DNA from: Dysgonomonas sp. 521
GTDB taxonomy: Bacteria > Bacteroidota > Bacteroidia > Bacteroidales > Dysgonomonadaceae
Assembly (NCBI RefSeq): GCF_010501055.1
Contig: NZ_QVMO01000008.1
Span: forward strand, 123,760-187,759
DNA: 64,000 bases
Reading direction: 5' to 3'
The position numbers and the translations under genes are program-made. The notes beneath the pieces are model-generated. The model did no database searches. It was not told the origin of the DNA and worked only from the letters and a program-made list of their open reading frames with translations. This document shows, piece after piece, positions 54,044-63,036 of this stretch (its first letter is position 1; each line of letters starts with the position of its first letter).

Positions 54044-56506
54044 GTGACTTATCCCGAAAACTTTGAATCTAAAATAGGATTCGACAAAATAAGAGGGCTG
54101 CTGACAGACAAATGCCTGAGCCCGCTAGGAGAAGAGAAGGTAGCAGAACTGGCATTTTCTTCCGACTACGCATACATTACAGGGTCTTTATCCCAAACCG
54201 AAGAATTCATCCGCATCATAAAAGAGGAAGACAATTTCCCTACGAATTATTTTCTCGATGTAAGGCCTGCTCTAAAAAGCATACGCGTAGAAGGCACATG
54301 GATAGACGAGACAGCCCTGTTTGACTTGCGACGTTCTTTGCAGACAATCAGGGACATCGTGAGCTTCTTAAAAAAAGAGGATGAAGAAAATACACCTTAC
54401 CCCTATCTATATGCTTTAGCAGGCGATGTAGCCGTTTTCCCCCAGCTGATAAGTAAAATAGACAATATACTCGACAAATTTGGGCGGATAAAAGACAATG
54501 CATCTACTGAATTAAACAGGATAAGGAAAGACATCGCACATGTATCGGGTGGCATATCGCGCAGCCTCAACGCCATACTGCGGACAGCGCAAAGCGAAGG
54601 GCTGGTAGAAAAGGACGTGACGCCTACAATGCGCGACGGACGCCTTGTTATTCCCGTAGCCCCGGCATTTAAGCGGAAGATAAAAGGTATCGTACACGAT
54701 GAGTCGGCATCAGGGAAAACGGTATTTATAGAGCCCGCCGAAGTAGTTGAAGCAAACAACCGGATCAGGGAACTGGAAAGCGAGGAACGCCGGGAGATTA
54801 TAAAAATACTTATAAATTTCACGGATATCCTGCGCCCATCCGTGCCGGACATCCTGCAATCGTACGAGTTTCTTGCTAAAATAGACTTTATCAGAGCCAA
54901 GGCTGTTTTGTCAATCGACCTCAACGCTATAAAGCCGGCCATAGAGGACAAACAGATTATAAGATGGTACAGGGCAAAACATCCGCTTTTGTTCTTATCG
55001 CACAGAAAACAGAATAAACAGATAATACCCCTCGACATAGAACTGGAGGATGACAACCGCATATTAATTATCTCAGGGCCTAATGCCGGAGGCAAGTCCG
55101 TATGCCTCAAAACCGTTGGACTGCTTCAATATATGGTACAATGCGGGGTACCGATACCGTTGGACGAAAACTCGATAGTAGGGATATTCGACAATGTCTT
55201 TATCGACATAGGCGATGAGCAATCTATCGAAAACGACCTGAGCACATATAGCTCCCACCTTACCAACATGAAGTTTTTTGTGAGGAACTGCGATAAAAAG
55301 ACAATCCTGCTGATAGACGAATTCGGAGGGGGAACAGAGCCTCAGATTGGAGGGGCAATCGCTGAATCGCTCCTTAAACGCTTTAACGAAAAAGGCGCGT
55401 TCGGCGTAATTACCACCCACTACCAGAACCTGAAGCATTTTGCGAACGAGAACAAAGGGGTTATAAACGGAGCCATGCTATACGACCGCCACCTGATGCA
55501 ACCCCTGTTTACACTGTCGATAGGTAATCCGGGGAGTTCCTTTGCCATAGAGATCGCCCGCAAGATAGGCTTACCGGAAGACGTCATCACCGATGCTTCC
55601 GAAATAGTAGGCAGCGACTATATAAATATGGATAAATACCTGCAGGATATTGTCCGCGACAAACGCTACTGGGAAACCAAACGCCAGAATATCCGCCAGA
55701 AGGAAAAGCGGTTGGAGGAAATTACAGAGACTTACGAAACAGACCTGCTCAGTGTGGAGAAGCAGCGAAAGGAGATAATCCGTCAGGCAAAAGCAGATGC
55801 GGAACGCATTTTAGCTGAGACCAACGCGAAAATAGAAAATACAATACGCACAATCCGTGAATCTCAGGCCGAAAAAGAAAAAACCAAACAGGCGAGACAG
55901 GCTCTGAATGAGTTCAAGTCTTCTCTGGGCAATGATGCTAATTTCGCCGATGAGAAGATAGCGCGCAAAATCCAGAAATTAAAAGAGAAGGAAAAGGGCA
56001 AGAAAACGAAAAATAACCCACCCAAAGAGCACAAGGAACAACCCATCTCTGTTGGCGATAATGTACGCATAAAAGGACAAACCTCGATAGGGCAGGTACT
56101 GGATATACAAAAAGGGAATGCGACGGTTGCTTTCGGTATGATAAAATCTACCGCCAAGCTCGACACCCTTGAATATATAAGCAAAAATCAGGTAAAACGG
56201 GAGACAAAGAGTACACTTGTAAGCGCCGCCGCCAGTGACGATGTGCGTGAAAAGAAGCTCAACTTCAAACAGGATATTGACGTAAGGGGTATGCGCGGCG
56301 AAGAAGCACTGCAAGCTGTTATGTATTTTGTCGATGACGCCATACTGGTAGGCATGTCGCGCGTACGCATATTACACGGAACGGGAACGGGAGCCTTGCG
56401 GCAAATGATCCGGGACTACCTGCGTTTGGCTCCGGGTGTACGCCACTATCAGGACGAGCACGTACAATTTGGAGGGACAGGCATCACCGTGGTCGACCTT
56501 GAATAA
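54044..56506 (+). CDS. mutS2: Endonuclease MutS2
   Basis: 820 residues starting at a GTG codon. MutS2 proteins act in recombination control and, in Gram-positives, ribosome rescue. Core and clamp domains (about 1-330) lead to the ATPase: Walker A ISGPNAGGKSVC at about 343-354 and Walker B TILLIDEFGGGTEP at about 417-430. A coiled coil spans about 520-640, followed by a KOW-like linker (PISVGDNVRIKGQTSIGQVLD). The C-terminal Smr nuclease domain (about 745-820) has DVRGMRGEEALQ and HGTGTGALRQMIRDYL. It is followed after 16 bp by a small membrane protein gene, probably cotranscribed. Confidence 0.96.
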   Translation: MTYPENFESKIGFDKIRGLLTDKCLSPLGEEKVAELAFSSDYAYITGSLSQTEEFIRIIKEEDNFPTNYFLDVRPALKSIRVEGTWIDETALFDLRRSLQTIRDIVSFLKKEDEENTPYPYLYALAGDVAVFPQLISKIDNILDKFGRIKDNASTELNRIRKDIAHVSGGISRSLNAILRTAQSEGLVEKDVTPTMRDGRLVIPVAPAFKRKIKGIVHDESASGKTVFIEPAEVVEANNRIRELESEERREIIKILINFTDILRPSVPDILQSYEFLAKIDFIRAKAVLSIDLNAIKPAIEDKQIIRWYRAKHPLLFLSHRKQNKQIIPLDIELEDDNRILIISGPNAGGKSVCLKTVGLLQYMVQCGVPIPLDENSIVGIFDNVFIDIGDEQSIENDLSTYSSHLTNMKFFVRNCDKKTILLIDEFGGGTEPQIGGAIAESLLKRFNEKGAFGVITTHYQNLKHFANENKGVINGAMLYDRHLMQPLFTLSIGNPGSSFAIEIARKIGLPEDVITDASEIVGSDYINMDKYLQDIVRDKRYWETKRQNIRQKEKRLEEITETYETDLLSVEKQRKEIIRQAKADAERILAETNAKIENTIRTIRESQAEKEKTKQARQALNEFKSSLGNDANFADEKIARKIQKLKEKEKGKKTKNNPPKEHKEQPISVGDNVRIKGQTSIGQVLDIQKGNATVAFGMIKSTAKLDTLEYISKNQVKRETKSTLVSAAASDDVREKKLNFKQDIDVRGMRGEEALQAVMYFVDDAILVGMSRVRILHGTGTGALRQMIRDYLRLAPGVRHYQDEHVQFGGTGITVVDLE

Positions 56507-56522
56507 CCAGACAATAAACAAA

Positions 56523-56765
56523 ATGGATATAAACATCAACCCGGACGGCATATCATTAGGCTTTGGCTATGAACTTATAATATATTTTCTGATAATGGCG
56601 ATACCCATCGGGCTTATCTGGTGGCGGATACTAAAGAAAAAAGTGATGCCGGCCAGTAGCAGAATTATCTATATAGCAACTGCAACTGTCCTTACAACTG
56701 TTATTTTGTATATAATATTAGTGCTTTTATGCCTTTTATATTTAAAAATATCATATCTTGCCTAA
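56523..56765 (+). CDS. Small two-helix membrane protein
   Basis: 80 residues from the ATG at 56523; a longer frame would start inside mutS2 and is rejected. Two hydrophobic segments (about 12-34, LGFGYELIIYFLIMAIPIGL; about 48-75, IIYIATATVLTTVILYIILV) flank a basic loop (RILKKKVMPASSR). It is not recognised. Its 16-bp distance from mutS2 suggests cotranscription. Confidence 0.6.
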   Translation: MDININPDGISLGFGYELIIYFLIMAIPIGLIWWRILKKKVMPASSRIIYIATATVLTTVILYIILVLLCLLYLKISYLA

Positions 56766-56842
56766 GCACGTCAAAACTGGATAAAACATTGGCATTATTA
56801 TTGCCATCAATACGTTATAAACAAAAGACTAATTCAGAATAA

Positions 56843-57502
56843 ATGACAAAGACCGCTATTATAATTGGAAGTACAGGACTAACCGGATCGCATCTATTGA
56901 AGATACTGCTAAACAGCGAAATCTATGATAAGGTAATCAGCTTTGTACGGCAAAACACAAAAATATCGCACCCGAAACTGACACAATATGTTGTTGATTT
57001 TGACGACACCGATTCGTATAAAGAATATGTGGAAGGCAATGATATGTTTTGTTGCCTGGGTACTACGATAAAAAAAGCAGGCAGCCAGGAAGCTTTCGAA
57101 AAAGTAGACCTTACCTACCCCTTGCAATTTGCCAGAGTAGCTGCGACAAATGGTACAAAACAGTTTTCAATTATATCGTCCATCGGCGCTAATGCCGAAT
57201 CAGACAATTTTTACCTGCGAACAAAAGGGAAATGCGAGGAAGAATTGAGAAAACTACCATTCCAGTCTATTTCTATATTCAGACCATCCCTGTTGGAAGG
57301 GAACAGGAAAGAATTCCGGCTCGGAGAAAAATTAGCTAAATATGTGATGACGCTCCTATCTGTGTTTTTTATTGGCAAATTAAGAAAATACAGGCCGATA
57401 AAAGCGAAGAAAGTAGCTGAGGCCATGTACAAAATAGCCCGGCAAAACACCGTGGGCTTCCATGTATATCAGTCCGATGAAATAGCTGAACTGGCTAAAT
57501 AA
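56843..57502 (+). CDS. NAD(P)H-binding atypical SDR protein (HTATIP2/TIP30-like)
   Basis: 219 residues. The N-terminal Rossmann motif is TKTAIIIGSTGLTGSHLLKI (GxxGxxG at residues 9-15). Other family features are FCCLGTTIKKAGSQEAFEKVDL, FSIISSIGANAESDNFYLRTKG with the Ser and YxxxK-like YLRTK, and FRPSLLEGNRKEFRLGE. This matches the short TIP30-like group of atypical short-chain dehydrogenases often called nucleoside-diphosphate-sugar epimerases. Substrate unknown. It is followed after 37 bp by a small secreted protein gene. Confidence 0.85.
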   Translation: MTKTAIIIGSTGLTGSHLLKILLNSEIYDKVISFVRQNTKISHPKLTQYVVDFDDTDSYKEYVEGNDMFCCLGTTIKKAGSQEAFEKVDLTYPLQFARVAATNGTKQFSIISSIGANAESDNFYLRTKGKCEEELRKLPFQSISIFRPSLLEGNRKEFRLGEKLAKYVMTLLSVFFIGKLRKYRPIKAKKVAEAMYKIARQNTVGFHVYQSDEIAELAK

Positions 57503-57539
57503 TAGAGGATCAACCGGCAACCTAAGATACAGAACATAG

Positions 57540-57983
57540 ATGAAGAAAATTATTTTACTTTGGTCACTTTGGAGTCTCTGCCTGAGCGTCTTTTCCCAAG
57601 ACACTCCTCTGGCAATAGAAAAGATCACCGGACGATGGGTAGAAGTGAAAGAAACGGATAACACGGAAACCTATACGGAACCGGAATATCCTTATACATA
57701 CATATTCAGGGAGAATAATGTATTTCATCTGGGAGAGGCTTCCGATGGTGTCATCCTTTTTAACATTACAGGAAAATACACGCTTCTGGAGGATACTATC
57801 AATGTCATTTATTTCGACTTGCTGCATAGCAAGACAGGCGATAGAAAAGCCAGACAGATATCTTTCAAGGTATTGTCTTTAAATAACAATATAATGAGAT
57901 TGCTCGTCAACGACTACGACTACAGCTACCCGCTGATATTGAAGAAGCAATTATCGACAGATAGAGATGGCAATAAGGAGTAA
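57540..57983 (+). CDS. Small secreted lipocalin-like protein
   Basis: 147 residues with a signal peptide (KKIILLWSLWSLCLSVFSQ). The mature part has the lipocalin-like opening ITGRWVEVKETDN followed by about eight predicted strands (YTYIFRENNVFHLG; GKYTLLEDTINVIYF). It resembles in plan the proteins at 58210, 59219 and 63037, all with a G-(R/K/T)-W motif just after the signal. Function unknown. Confidence 0.7.
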   Translation: MKKIILLWSLWSLCLSVFSQDTPLAIEKITGRWVEVKETDNTETYTEPEYPYTYIFRENNVFHLGEASDGVILFNITGKYTLLEDTINVIYFDLLHSKTGDRKARQISFKVLSLNNNIMRLLVNDYDYSYPLILKKQLSTDRDGNKE

Positions 57984-58066
57984 TTTATCAATAGAAAATA
58001 AATATGAACGCCCTATAATAATTTACAAAATTATACGTTAAGCATTTAAAAGAGCCAGATCTGTTA

Positions 58067-58107
58067 AGAGCCTTTTTTAATTTTCGCTAAAATTTAAACA
58101 AACTCTT
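58067..58107. repeat. Collapsed TGTTTAAATTTTA repeat (both ends only)
   Basis: A left-end-like AAGAGCCTTTTTTAATTTT is directly joined to an inverted right end (TTTTCGCTAAAATTTAAACA then AACTCTT), with no interior. This looks like an internal-deletion product of the family. Confidence 0.55.
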
Positions 58108-58156
58108 AATAAATTGAAAACTAAACTTTACAACTTAATATTTTATTAATTTATTG

Positions 58157-58164
58157 TATCTTTG
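58157..58164 (+). promoter_or_regulatory. -7 box upstream of the 323-residue lipoprotein gene
   Basis: TATCTTTG, 45 bp upstream of the start codon; the -33 element is not clear. Confidence 0.45.
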
Positions 58165-58209
58165 TGTCAAACATAAACATACATACAACAACGGTTCACC
58201 AGTAAAACG

Positions 58210-59181
58210 ATGATAAAGAAATTAATCTACGCCCTTTCCCTTCTTCTCACAATAGGTTTAAGCAGTTGTAATAGCGGTGGCTCTGATCCGGATGATCCAA
58301 ATCCAACACCTCCTATAGTTGATCCTAAAAGTGTAAAAGAAGACGACTTGCTGGGCACATGGGAAATATATTACTCTGTAAAGAAAGTAAGCCAGCTCCT
58401 TAGCGATGGTTCGAGAAAGGATTTCCCTAGTTTCAGGAATCCGGAATATGACGGATTTATCAATAAATTTGAAAAAAGTGCAGATGGTACCTATACATTT
58501 GAAAACAGGAATGTAGTGAATGCCTTAATAGATAGTGGTAACTACAAAATAAATAAAGATACAATCATTCTGTCTGTTCTTAGACATGACGGTAGAGACA
58601 CGTCTTTCGTAAGTAAAGACGTAATATCACAGTTATATTTAGACAAAAGTTCCTTAACCGTCTATAAATTCTTTAATTCAGGCAGTAGCTTTATTGTAAA
58701 AGATGCCAGATCGATGCGCAAGTATGGCACCACTATACATCCCAATGTAGAAAAGATCGATGTATCAGGCAATATAAATAAACTGTTAGGATCATGGGAA
58801 GTTTCCGACTACGCGATGATTCTGAATGGTGAATTTCTACGTAATTACTCAAAAGCGTATCTGGATACAATCAAAAGTAATGTGTATACATTTGAATACA
58901 ATAACAAAAACGACCTCAGGTGTATATATAAATATAAAGTATACGACAAAAGCGGGAACTGGGAGTGGACTGATATAAATTGTCCGACAAGTATCGTCGA
59001 CGATATCATCTATGCATTCTACCAGGTACAGGATGAAAATGGAAACAGAGAAAATAAATCATTCTTCCTATGGGTTAAAGAGTGGAATAGCGACACCTTT
59101 GTCAGCTTCAACGAATACAGGACAGACAAAAATCCGGAGAATATCTATACGGAGAAAAGATGGGTGGAAAAGGTGGAATAG
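58210..59181 (+). CDS. Lipoprotein with two lipocalin-like domains
   Basis: 323 residues. Lipoprotein signal IKKLIYALSLLLTIGLSSC followed by an Asp/Pro-rich linker (SDPDDPNPTPPIVDP). Two similar beta-rich units follow: LLGTWEIYYSVKKVS at about residue 50 and LLGSWEVSDYAMILN at about residue 196, each starting with the (L)LG(T/S)WE motif of lipocalin-like domains. It is probably anchored in the outer membrane. Ligand unknown. A convergent terminator lies at its 3' end. Confidence 0.75.
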   Translation: MIKKLIYALSLLLTIGLSSCNSGGSDPDDPNPTPPIVDPKSVKEDDLLGTWEIYYSVKKVSQLLSDGSRKDFPSFRNPEYDGFINKFEKSADGTYTFENRNVVNALIDSGNYKINKDTIILSVLRHDGRDTSFVSKDVISQLYLDKSSLTVYKFFNSGSSFIVKDARSMRKYGTTIHPNVEKIDVSGNINKLLGSWEVSDYAMILNGEFLRNYSKAYLDTIKSNVYTFEYNNKNDLRCIYKYKVYDKSGNWEWTDINCPTSIVDDIIYAFYQVQDENGNRENKSFFLWVKEWNSDTFVSFNEYRTDKNPENIYTEKRWVEKVE

Positions 59182-59191
59182 ATCACACACG

Positions 59192-59242
59192 ATATATAAA
59201 AAAAATGGAGCAGTAAGGCTATTGCTCCATTTTTTTATATAT
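59192..59242. terminator. Bidirectional terminator between convergent lipoprotein genes
   Basis: ATATATAAAAAAAATGGAGCA and TGCTCCATTTTTTTATATAT form a stem of about 20 bp with T-runs on both strands. It overlaps the last codons of the minus-strand gene. Confidence 0.85.
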
Positions 59243-59605
59243 CATGACCTGATCCGCCCCTTTAGTAAAAATCAGAGAATCGGACGTTAACGTATTTATA
59301 TAAAGATTATTATCAAAAACAGAATCTTTATACAACATCAAGGTATAATTATGTATCGAGAAGGTATATTCAGTCGTAATCAATCCGACCATATCCTGTG
59401 TACATTTATTCCCGTCGAAGATTAAAAAAACCTCCTGTTGTTCCAGATCTTCGTTAACAGTATCGCTCTGTTCCCTTTCTATATCAACCAGCCGCCACTT
59501 GCCCTGTATCATCCGGTTATTAACCTCATCGCTATTATAAGGCTTACAACTACTGATAGTAAGTAAGTATAATATGACTAATATAACTTGTATCAGTTTA
59601 GACAT
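59219..59605 (-). CDS. Small lipocalin-like lipoprotein
   Basis: 128 residues. Lipoprotein signal KLIQVILVILYLLTISSC (lipid Cys at about 20). The mature part opens with MIQGKWRLVDIEREQSD and continues as short strands, a lipocalin-like plan. It resembles the proteins at 57540, 58210 and 63037 in plan, not closely in sequence. Function unknown. Confidence 0.7.
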   Translation of the reverse strand: MSKLIQVILVILYLLTISSCKPYNSDEVNNRMIQGKWRLVDIEREQSDTVNEDLEQQEVFLIFDGNKCTQDMVGLITTEYTFSIHNYTLMLYKDSVFDNNLYINTLTSDSLIFTKGADQVMIYKKMEQ

Positions 59606-59695
59606 ATAAAATCTATTTGGTACAAAAAAACGAATTATTTTCCATTAATAAGAATTTAACCTTTATAAAAAATTATTCTGTATGCAAAATCCTGC

Positions 59696-59703
59696 TATAT
59701 TTG
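59696..59703 (+). promoter_or_regulatory. -7 box upstream of the yccF-type gene
   Basis: TATATTTG, 45 bp upstream of the start codon; the -33 region does not match well. Confidence 0.45.
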
Positions 59704-59748
59704 CTTCATTATATCATTCTGAATAATAATTAACGACGCAAGAAACAT

Positions 59749-60117
59749 ATGAAAACATTAGGTAACTTGATCTGGCTGATTTGTGGTGGTTTTATGATAG
59801 CCATAGAATATTTTATATCCGGATTTGTGATGTTGCTTACCGTTATCGGCATACCATTTGGGCTACAGGCTTTCAAATTGGGTATACTCGCTATCTGGCC
59901 GTTTGGCAGTTCAGTCGAAGCAAAAGAATCTGCTCCGGGATGCCTCAACCTGATTTTGAATATAATATGGATTATCGTCGGAGGATTCTGGATTGCCCTT
60001 ACACACCTCTTTTGGGGAGTGCTCCTTTGCATTACCATCATAGGTATCCCGTTTGGCAAACAGCATTTCAAACTGATACATCTGGCTCTTGTACCGTTTG
60101 GTAAGGAAATAAGATAA
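59749..60117 (+). CDS. YccF-family inner-membrane protein
   Basis: 122 residues with two copies of the YccF (DUF307) unit: MKTLGNLIWLICGGFMIAIEY, LLTVIGIPFGLQAFKLG and then LNIIWIIVGGFWIALTH, TIIGIPFGKQHFKL. Each unit has a hydrophobic segment followed by the conserved IGIPFG(K/L)Q motif. Inner-membrane location; function unknown. A hairpin with T-run follows the stop. Confidence 0.92.
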   Translation: MKTLGNLIWLICGGFMIAIEYFISGFVMLLTVIGIPFGLQAFKLGILAIWPFGSSVEAKESAPGCLNLILNIIWIIVGGFWIALTHLFWGVLLCITIIGIPFGKQHFKLIHLALVPFGKEIR

Positions 60118-60190
60118 AAAAAGAGGCTAATCCCAATATTTGTCATCCCGTCTTCTAATACGAGATGACAGGCTCTTTTCTCTTTTTATA
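60116..60190. terminator. Terminator-like hairpin between the yccF-type and epimerase genes
   Basis: Outer AAAAGAGGCT / AGGCTCTTTT (one mismatch) encloses TGTCATC / GATGACA and CGT / ACG, with T-runs on both strands. It is repeat-like (GTCATCCCGTCTTC words) and would serve both convergent genes. Confidence 0.65.
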
Positions 60191-61144
60191 TCAAAACAGC
60201 TCCATCCCATCTTTATAAGTCCGGTACTTCAATTCAGGCAACAGTTCTGTCCTCATACGCCCCGTATCGCCATAATACGATGCCATCCCAATCCTGACAA
60301 AGTCTATAGTCAACGGGCTGCGGGTTCCAAAAACGGACGAAAACAGTTCAAAGCTTCCGGCTGCTGTCATTATCATCCATACAGGCATACGCCACGGTTT
60401 ATGATTGCCTTTATAAACTGTAATGTCATCCAGAAACTGCTGCAAAGTTTGCACTCCCTCATCGCCAAGATGATAAATACCTCGTATACCGGGATTCAGT
60501 GACGCGGCAATTGTAGCATCTACAAAATCCACTTTAGAGATAAGATGTATATATGTAGGTTTTTTCCACACACCCAACAGCCAATGGCGGGCAAACCACT
60601 GCCCTGCATCTATCATCAGTATCCCTTCGCCATATACCATCCCGACACGTAAAGACACAGCTTCGAAACCGTATTTATCCCCATATTGGAACAACAGTTT
60701 TTCTTCTTCGAGCCGTGTACGGGCATGCATCGATTGAGGACTGCCTGTGAGGACGCCTTTAGCCGGATTATCGGGTGTATTCTCGCCTTCTACATGAGGA
60801 AAACTAATCAATATAATACGTTTCACCCCCTGCTGTACGGCAATATCCAGTAAGTTGTTGAAGTATTGAGTATTGGTCGTTGGCAAGAATTTTTCAGGAT
60901 TAGCCTTAAATAAGATTCCGGCAAAATGAACGATAACATCTACATTCTGCAATGCATCGCCAAGCGTTTCTTTTTTTGCCAAATCAACCCTGAACACTGA
61001 TATATTCTTCTTACCTTTCAGGTTATCAGTAACATTTTTCTTATGTATCAGCAGGTTTAGCCCGACATCGGCTCTGTCTTTCAGCCCCTGAGCCAACAAT
61101 CCGCCCAGATTTCCGGCAGCTCCGGTTATCGCTATTCTCTTCAT
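60191..61144 (-). CDS. NAD-dependent epimerase/dehydratase family protein
   Basis: 317 residues, extended SDR. Rossmann motif KRIAITGAAGNLGGLLAQGL (GxxGxxG at residues 7-13), second-strand and cofactor region ISVFRVDLAKKETLGDALQNVDVIVHFAGI, and VSLRVGMVYGEG. The usual YxxxK is not obvious; the equivalent region is SMHARTRLEEEKLLFQYG. Substrate unknown. It converges on the yccF-type gene. Confidence 0.85.
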   Translation of the reverse strand: MKRIAITGAAGNLGGLLAQGLKDRADVGLNLLIHKKNVTDNLKGKKNISVFRVDLAKKETLGDALQNVDVIVHFAGILFKANPEKFLPTTNTQYFNNLLDIAVQQGVKRIILISFPHVEGENTPDNPAKGVLTGSPQSMHARTRLEEEKLLFQYGDKYGFEAVSLRVGMVYGEGILMIDAGQWFARHWLLGVWKKPTYIHLISKVDFVDATIAASLNPGIRGIYHLGDEGVQTLQQFLDDITVYKGNHKPWRMPVWMIMTAAGSFELFSSVFGTRSPLTIDFVRIGMASYYGDTGRMRTELLPELKYRTYKDGMELF

Positions 61145-61190
61145 TATGTTAATTGTGTTTTAAGAATATAAAAATATAAAATATTATTAG

Positions 61191-61412
61191 TAATGCCAAT
61201 CAGGGGTTGAGAAATGGCTTGAAAAGCCAAATCTTCATAACCGCGGATCATCGGCCTGCGGAAAAAGGATGAGCAATACCAGCTGTCTGAAAGACAGGAC
61301 ATACTGTGTGTCCTGCCGCTTCGGGCAGGGGGAGTGTAATTGCCCCTTGCTCCGTAAGCTACGCTGCGCTTGCATACGGTTAGGTAGATTCTGCCTTTCA
61401 GGCAGGAGTTGA
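61191..61412. repeat. GC-rich intergenic repeat made of short hairpins
   Basis: About 220 bp beginning TAATGCCAATCAGGGGTTGA. It contains successive hairpins GGCTTGAAAAGCC, CTGTCTGAAAGACAG, CCTGCCGCTTCGGGCAGG and CTGCCTTTCAGGCAG, in a GC-rich setting. The first 110 bp recur at 63891-64000 with about 4 differences. The first 20 bp share ATGCCAATCA(A/G)GGGTT with the ends of the foldback at 31951. No ORF is carried; it is probably a REP/RAYT-type or MITE-like repeat. Confidence 0.75.
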
Positions 61413-61428
61413 GCTATAAGATATTGAT

Positions 61429-61450
61429 ATAAAATTTAAACAGTTTCTCA
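61429..61450. repeat. Solo right end of the TGTTTAAATTTTA repeat, short variant
   Basis: ATAAAATTTAAACAGTTTCT then CA, matching the right end of the copy at 9976-10164. No left end is nearby. Confidence 0.6.
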
Positions 61451-61452
61451 GG

Positions 61453-61484
61453 TTTCATAATACAATTTGAAAGCATTATCTTTG
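61453..61484 (+). promoter_or_regulatory. Promoter of the amidinotransferase-family gene
   Basis: TTTC (61453-61456), a 20-bp spacer and TATCTTTG (61477-61484), one base off the -33 consensus, 17 bp upstream of the start codon. It starts 2 bp after a repeat end. Confidence 0.55.
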
Positions 61485-61501
61485 TAATAAATAATGAACT
61501 T

Positions 61502-62416
61502 ATGATATTAAATATACAAAATGAAACTGCACGGCTCAAAACCGTAGTTTTAGGGCAACCATACTCTTTGGGAAAAGAACCCGCTCTTGATGAATCTTAT
61601 GACGCCAAGTCATACGAAAGCATACAAAACGGGACATATCCCAAAGAAGATGATATAGCCGCTGAAATGTCAGCCTTCGAGCAGGTATTGCTCAAACATG
61701 ATGTAGAGGTATTGCGCCCTCTTATATTGCCCAATTGCAATCAGGTGTACGCGCGCGATGTGGCTTTTGTAATAGATGATAAGATTATCACTTCCAACAT
61801 AATACCCGACAGGGCAGATGAGCAGGAAGCCTATGCACCTATATACAACGACATAGCCTTCAACAAGATATATAATCTACCTGAGAGGGCACATGTTGAG
61901 GGAGGGGATGTGGTATTGTACAACGAAACTATCTTTGTAGGCACTTATACCGAACGTGACTATTCCGAATTTAAAACAGCCCGCACAAACGCTTACGCTA
62001 TCGCCTTTCTGAAAGAGTTGTTTCCCGAAAAAATTTTTGTTCCGCTCGAACTGGAAAAGAGTGATACAGACCCGCGGAAAGGAATACTCCACCTCGATTG
62101 CACATTTATGCCTGTAGGCAAAGGCAAAGCCATCATATACAAGCGGGGATTCAAGAATGAAGACGACTACAATTTCCTTGTCAATTTCTTCGGCAGGGAC
62201 AATGTATTTGAAATCACACAGGAAGAGATGTATTATATGAATACGAATATATTCTCCATCTCCCCGTCGGTGGTAGTGAGCGAGAGAAACTTCGAAAGGC
62301 TGAATCGTCACATGTCCGAAAAATGGGGGATGACTGTAGAAACCATCCCTTACCACGAAATATCGAAAATGGGAGGCCTTCTGCGGTGCTCTACCTTACC
62401 ATTAATCAGAGAATAA
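61502..62416 (+). CDS. Amidinotransferase/arginine deiminase-superfamily hydrolase
   Basis: 304 residues, cytoplasmic, five-bladed GME-superfamily fold. Catalytic features are all visible: Asp86 in YARDVAFV, His131/Glu133/Asp136 in HVEGGDVV, His197 in LHLDCTFMPVG and the nucleophilic Cys296 in GGLLRCSTLP. Such enzymes hydrolyse arginine, methylarginines or related guanidines to citrulline-type products. The length (304) is nearer to dimethylargininase-like enzymes than to arginine deiminase (about 410). Substrate unknown. argH lies 19 kb away and is not evidence for it. A terminator follows directly. Confidence 0.85.
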   Translation: MILNIQNETARLKTVVLGQPYSLGKEPALDESYDAKSYESIQNGTYPKEDDIAAEMSAFEQVLLKHDVEVLRPLILPNCNQVYARDVAFVIDDKIITSNIIPDRADEQEAYAPIYNDIAFNKIYNLPERAHVEGGDVVLYNETIFVGTYTERDYSEFKTARTNAYAIAFLKELFPEKIFVPLELEKSDTDPRKGILHLDCTFMPVGKGKAIIYKRGFKNEDDYNFLVNFFGRDNVFEITQEEMYYMNTNIFSISPSVVVSERNFERLNRHMSEKWGMTVETIPYHEISKMGGLLRCSTLPLIRE

Positions 62417-62430
62417 TTCTGTACACAGAT

Positions 62431-62463
62431 AAAAAAGGAGGCGATTTTTCAATCGCCTCCTTT
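62431..62463. terminator. Terminator of the amidinotransferase-family gene
   Basis: A perfect 13-bp stem AAAGGAGGCGATT / AATCGCCTCCTTT with a 4-nt loop, 17 bp after the stop codon. It lies between convergent genes and could act for both. Confidence 0.88.
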
Positions 62464-62494
62464 CGCTTATAGTTTTTTCTGAATTCATACCCAA

Positions 62495-62797
62495 TCAGGC
62501 ATTCGCTTTTGCTTTAGCTTCTATTTCAGATAATTCGCTTGCCAGTTTTCCGGCAACTTCTCCGGTAACTTCATTTATTAATTGTTTTCCTTTTCTTACT
62601 TCCTGCCTTGCTTTTACTCCGGCACGCAAAGCTTTGCTTCTCCCTACAGAAATACCATAATCCAGCTCCGATTTAGCCTTATCTGTAGCATTATTTACTC
62701 TTGTGCGCAGTTCCTGCCTTGTTTCTTCATCCGACAACTTCAATGCCGCATACACACCTAGTGCGCCGACAGCCAATCCTAATATAAATCCTTTCAT
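62495..62797 (-). CDS. YtxH-type small envelope protein
   Basis: 100 residues from the ATG at 62797. This start opens MKGFILGLAVGALGVYAALK, a Gly-rich membrane anchor typical of YtxH-domain proteins; a frame running to 62947 would add 50 residues and covers the promoter, so it is rejected. The rest is a charged amphipathic helix (LSDEETRQELRTRVNNATDKAKS; EVTGEVAGKLASELSEIEAKA). Such proteins are often stress-induced; function unknown. Confidence 0.8.
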   Translation of the reverse strand: MKGFILGLAVGALGVYAALKLSDEETRQELRTRVNNATDKAKSELDYGISVGRSKALRAGVKARQEVRKGKQLINEVTGEVAGKLASELSEIEAKAKANA

Positions 62798-62836
62798 AAT
62801 GTGCTGTATTTTATGTGTTATACATTTTCTTTTTAA

Positions 62837-62870
62837 CAAATATAGGATATTTATTAAAATAACAACCAAA
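62837..62870 (-). promoter_or_regulatory. Promoter of the YtxH-type gene
   Basis: TATATTTG (62837-62844) on the minus strand, with TTTG at 62867-62870 after a 22-bp spacer, slightly long. It lies 39 bp upstream of the chosen start and supports it. Confidence 0.55.
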
Positions 62871-63036
62871 CAAAGCCAATTGTTTACCAGGAAATAACGC
62901 TCAAAATGTTTTTTAGCATTGGATAACAAAGCAGAAGCTCTCCTCAAGCCATATTCTTATCACCTTCTCCATCTGAATTTGAGACACAAAATTCAATCAT
63001 TTAATTTTTTTTCATACCTTGCAGCCTATTAACCGG

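Noticed and set aside
41146..62416. Arginine pathway link between argH and the amidinotransferase-family gene
   Set aside because: The genes are 19 kb apart in different transcription units; sharing a pathway cannot be argued from this window.
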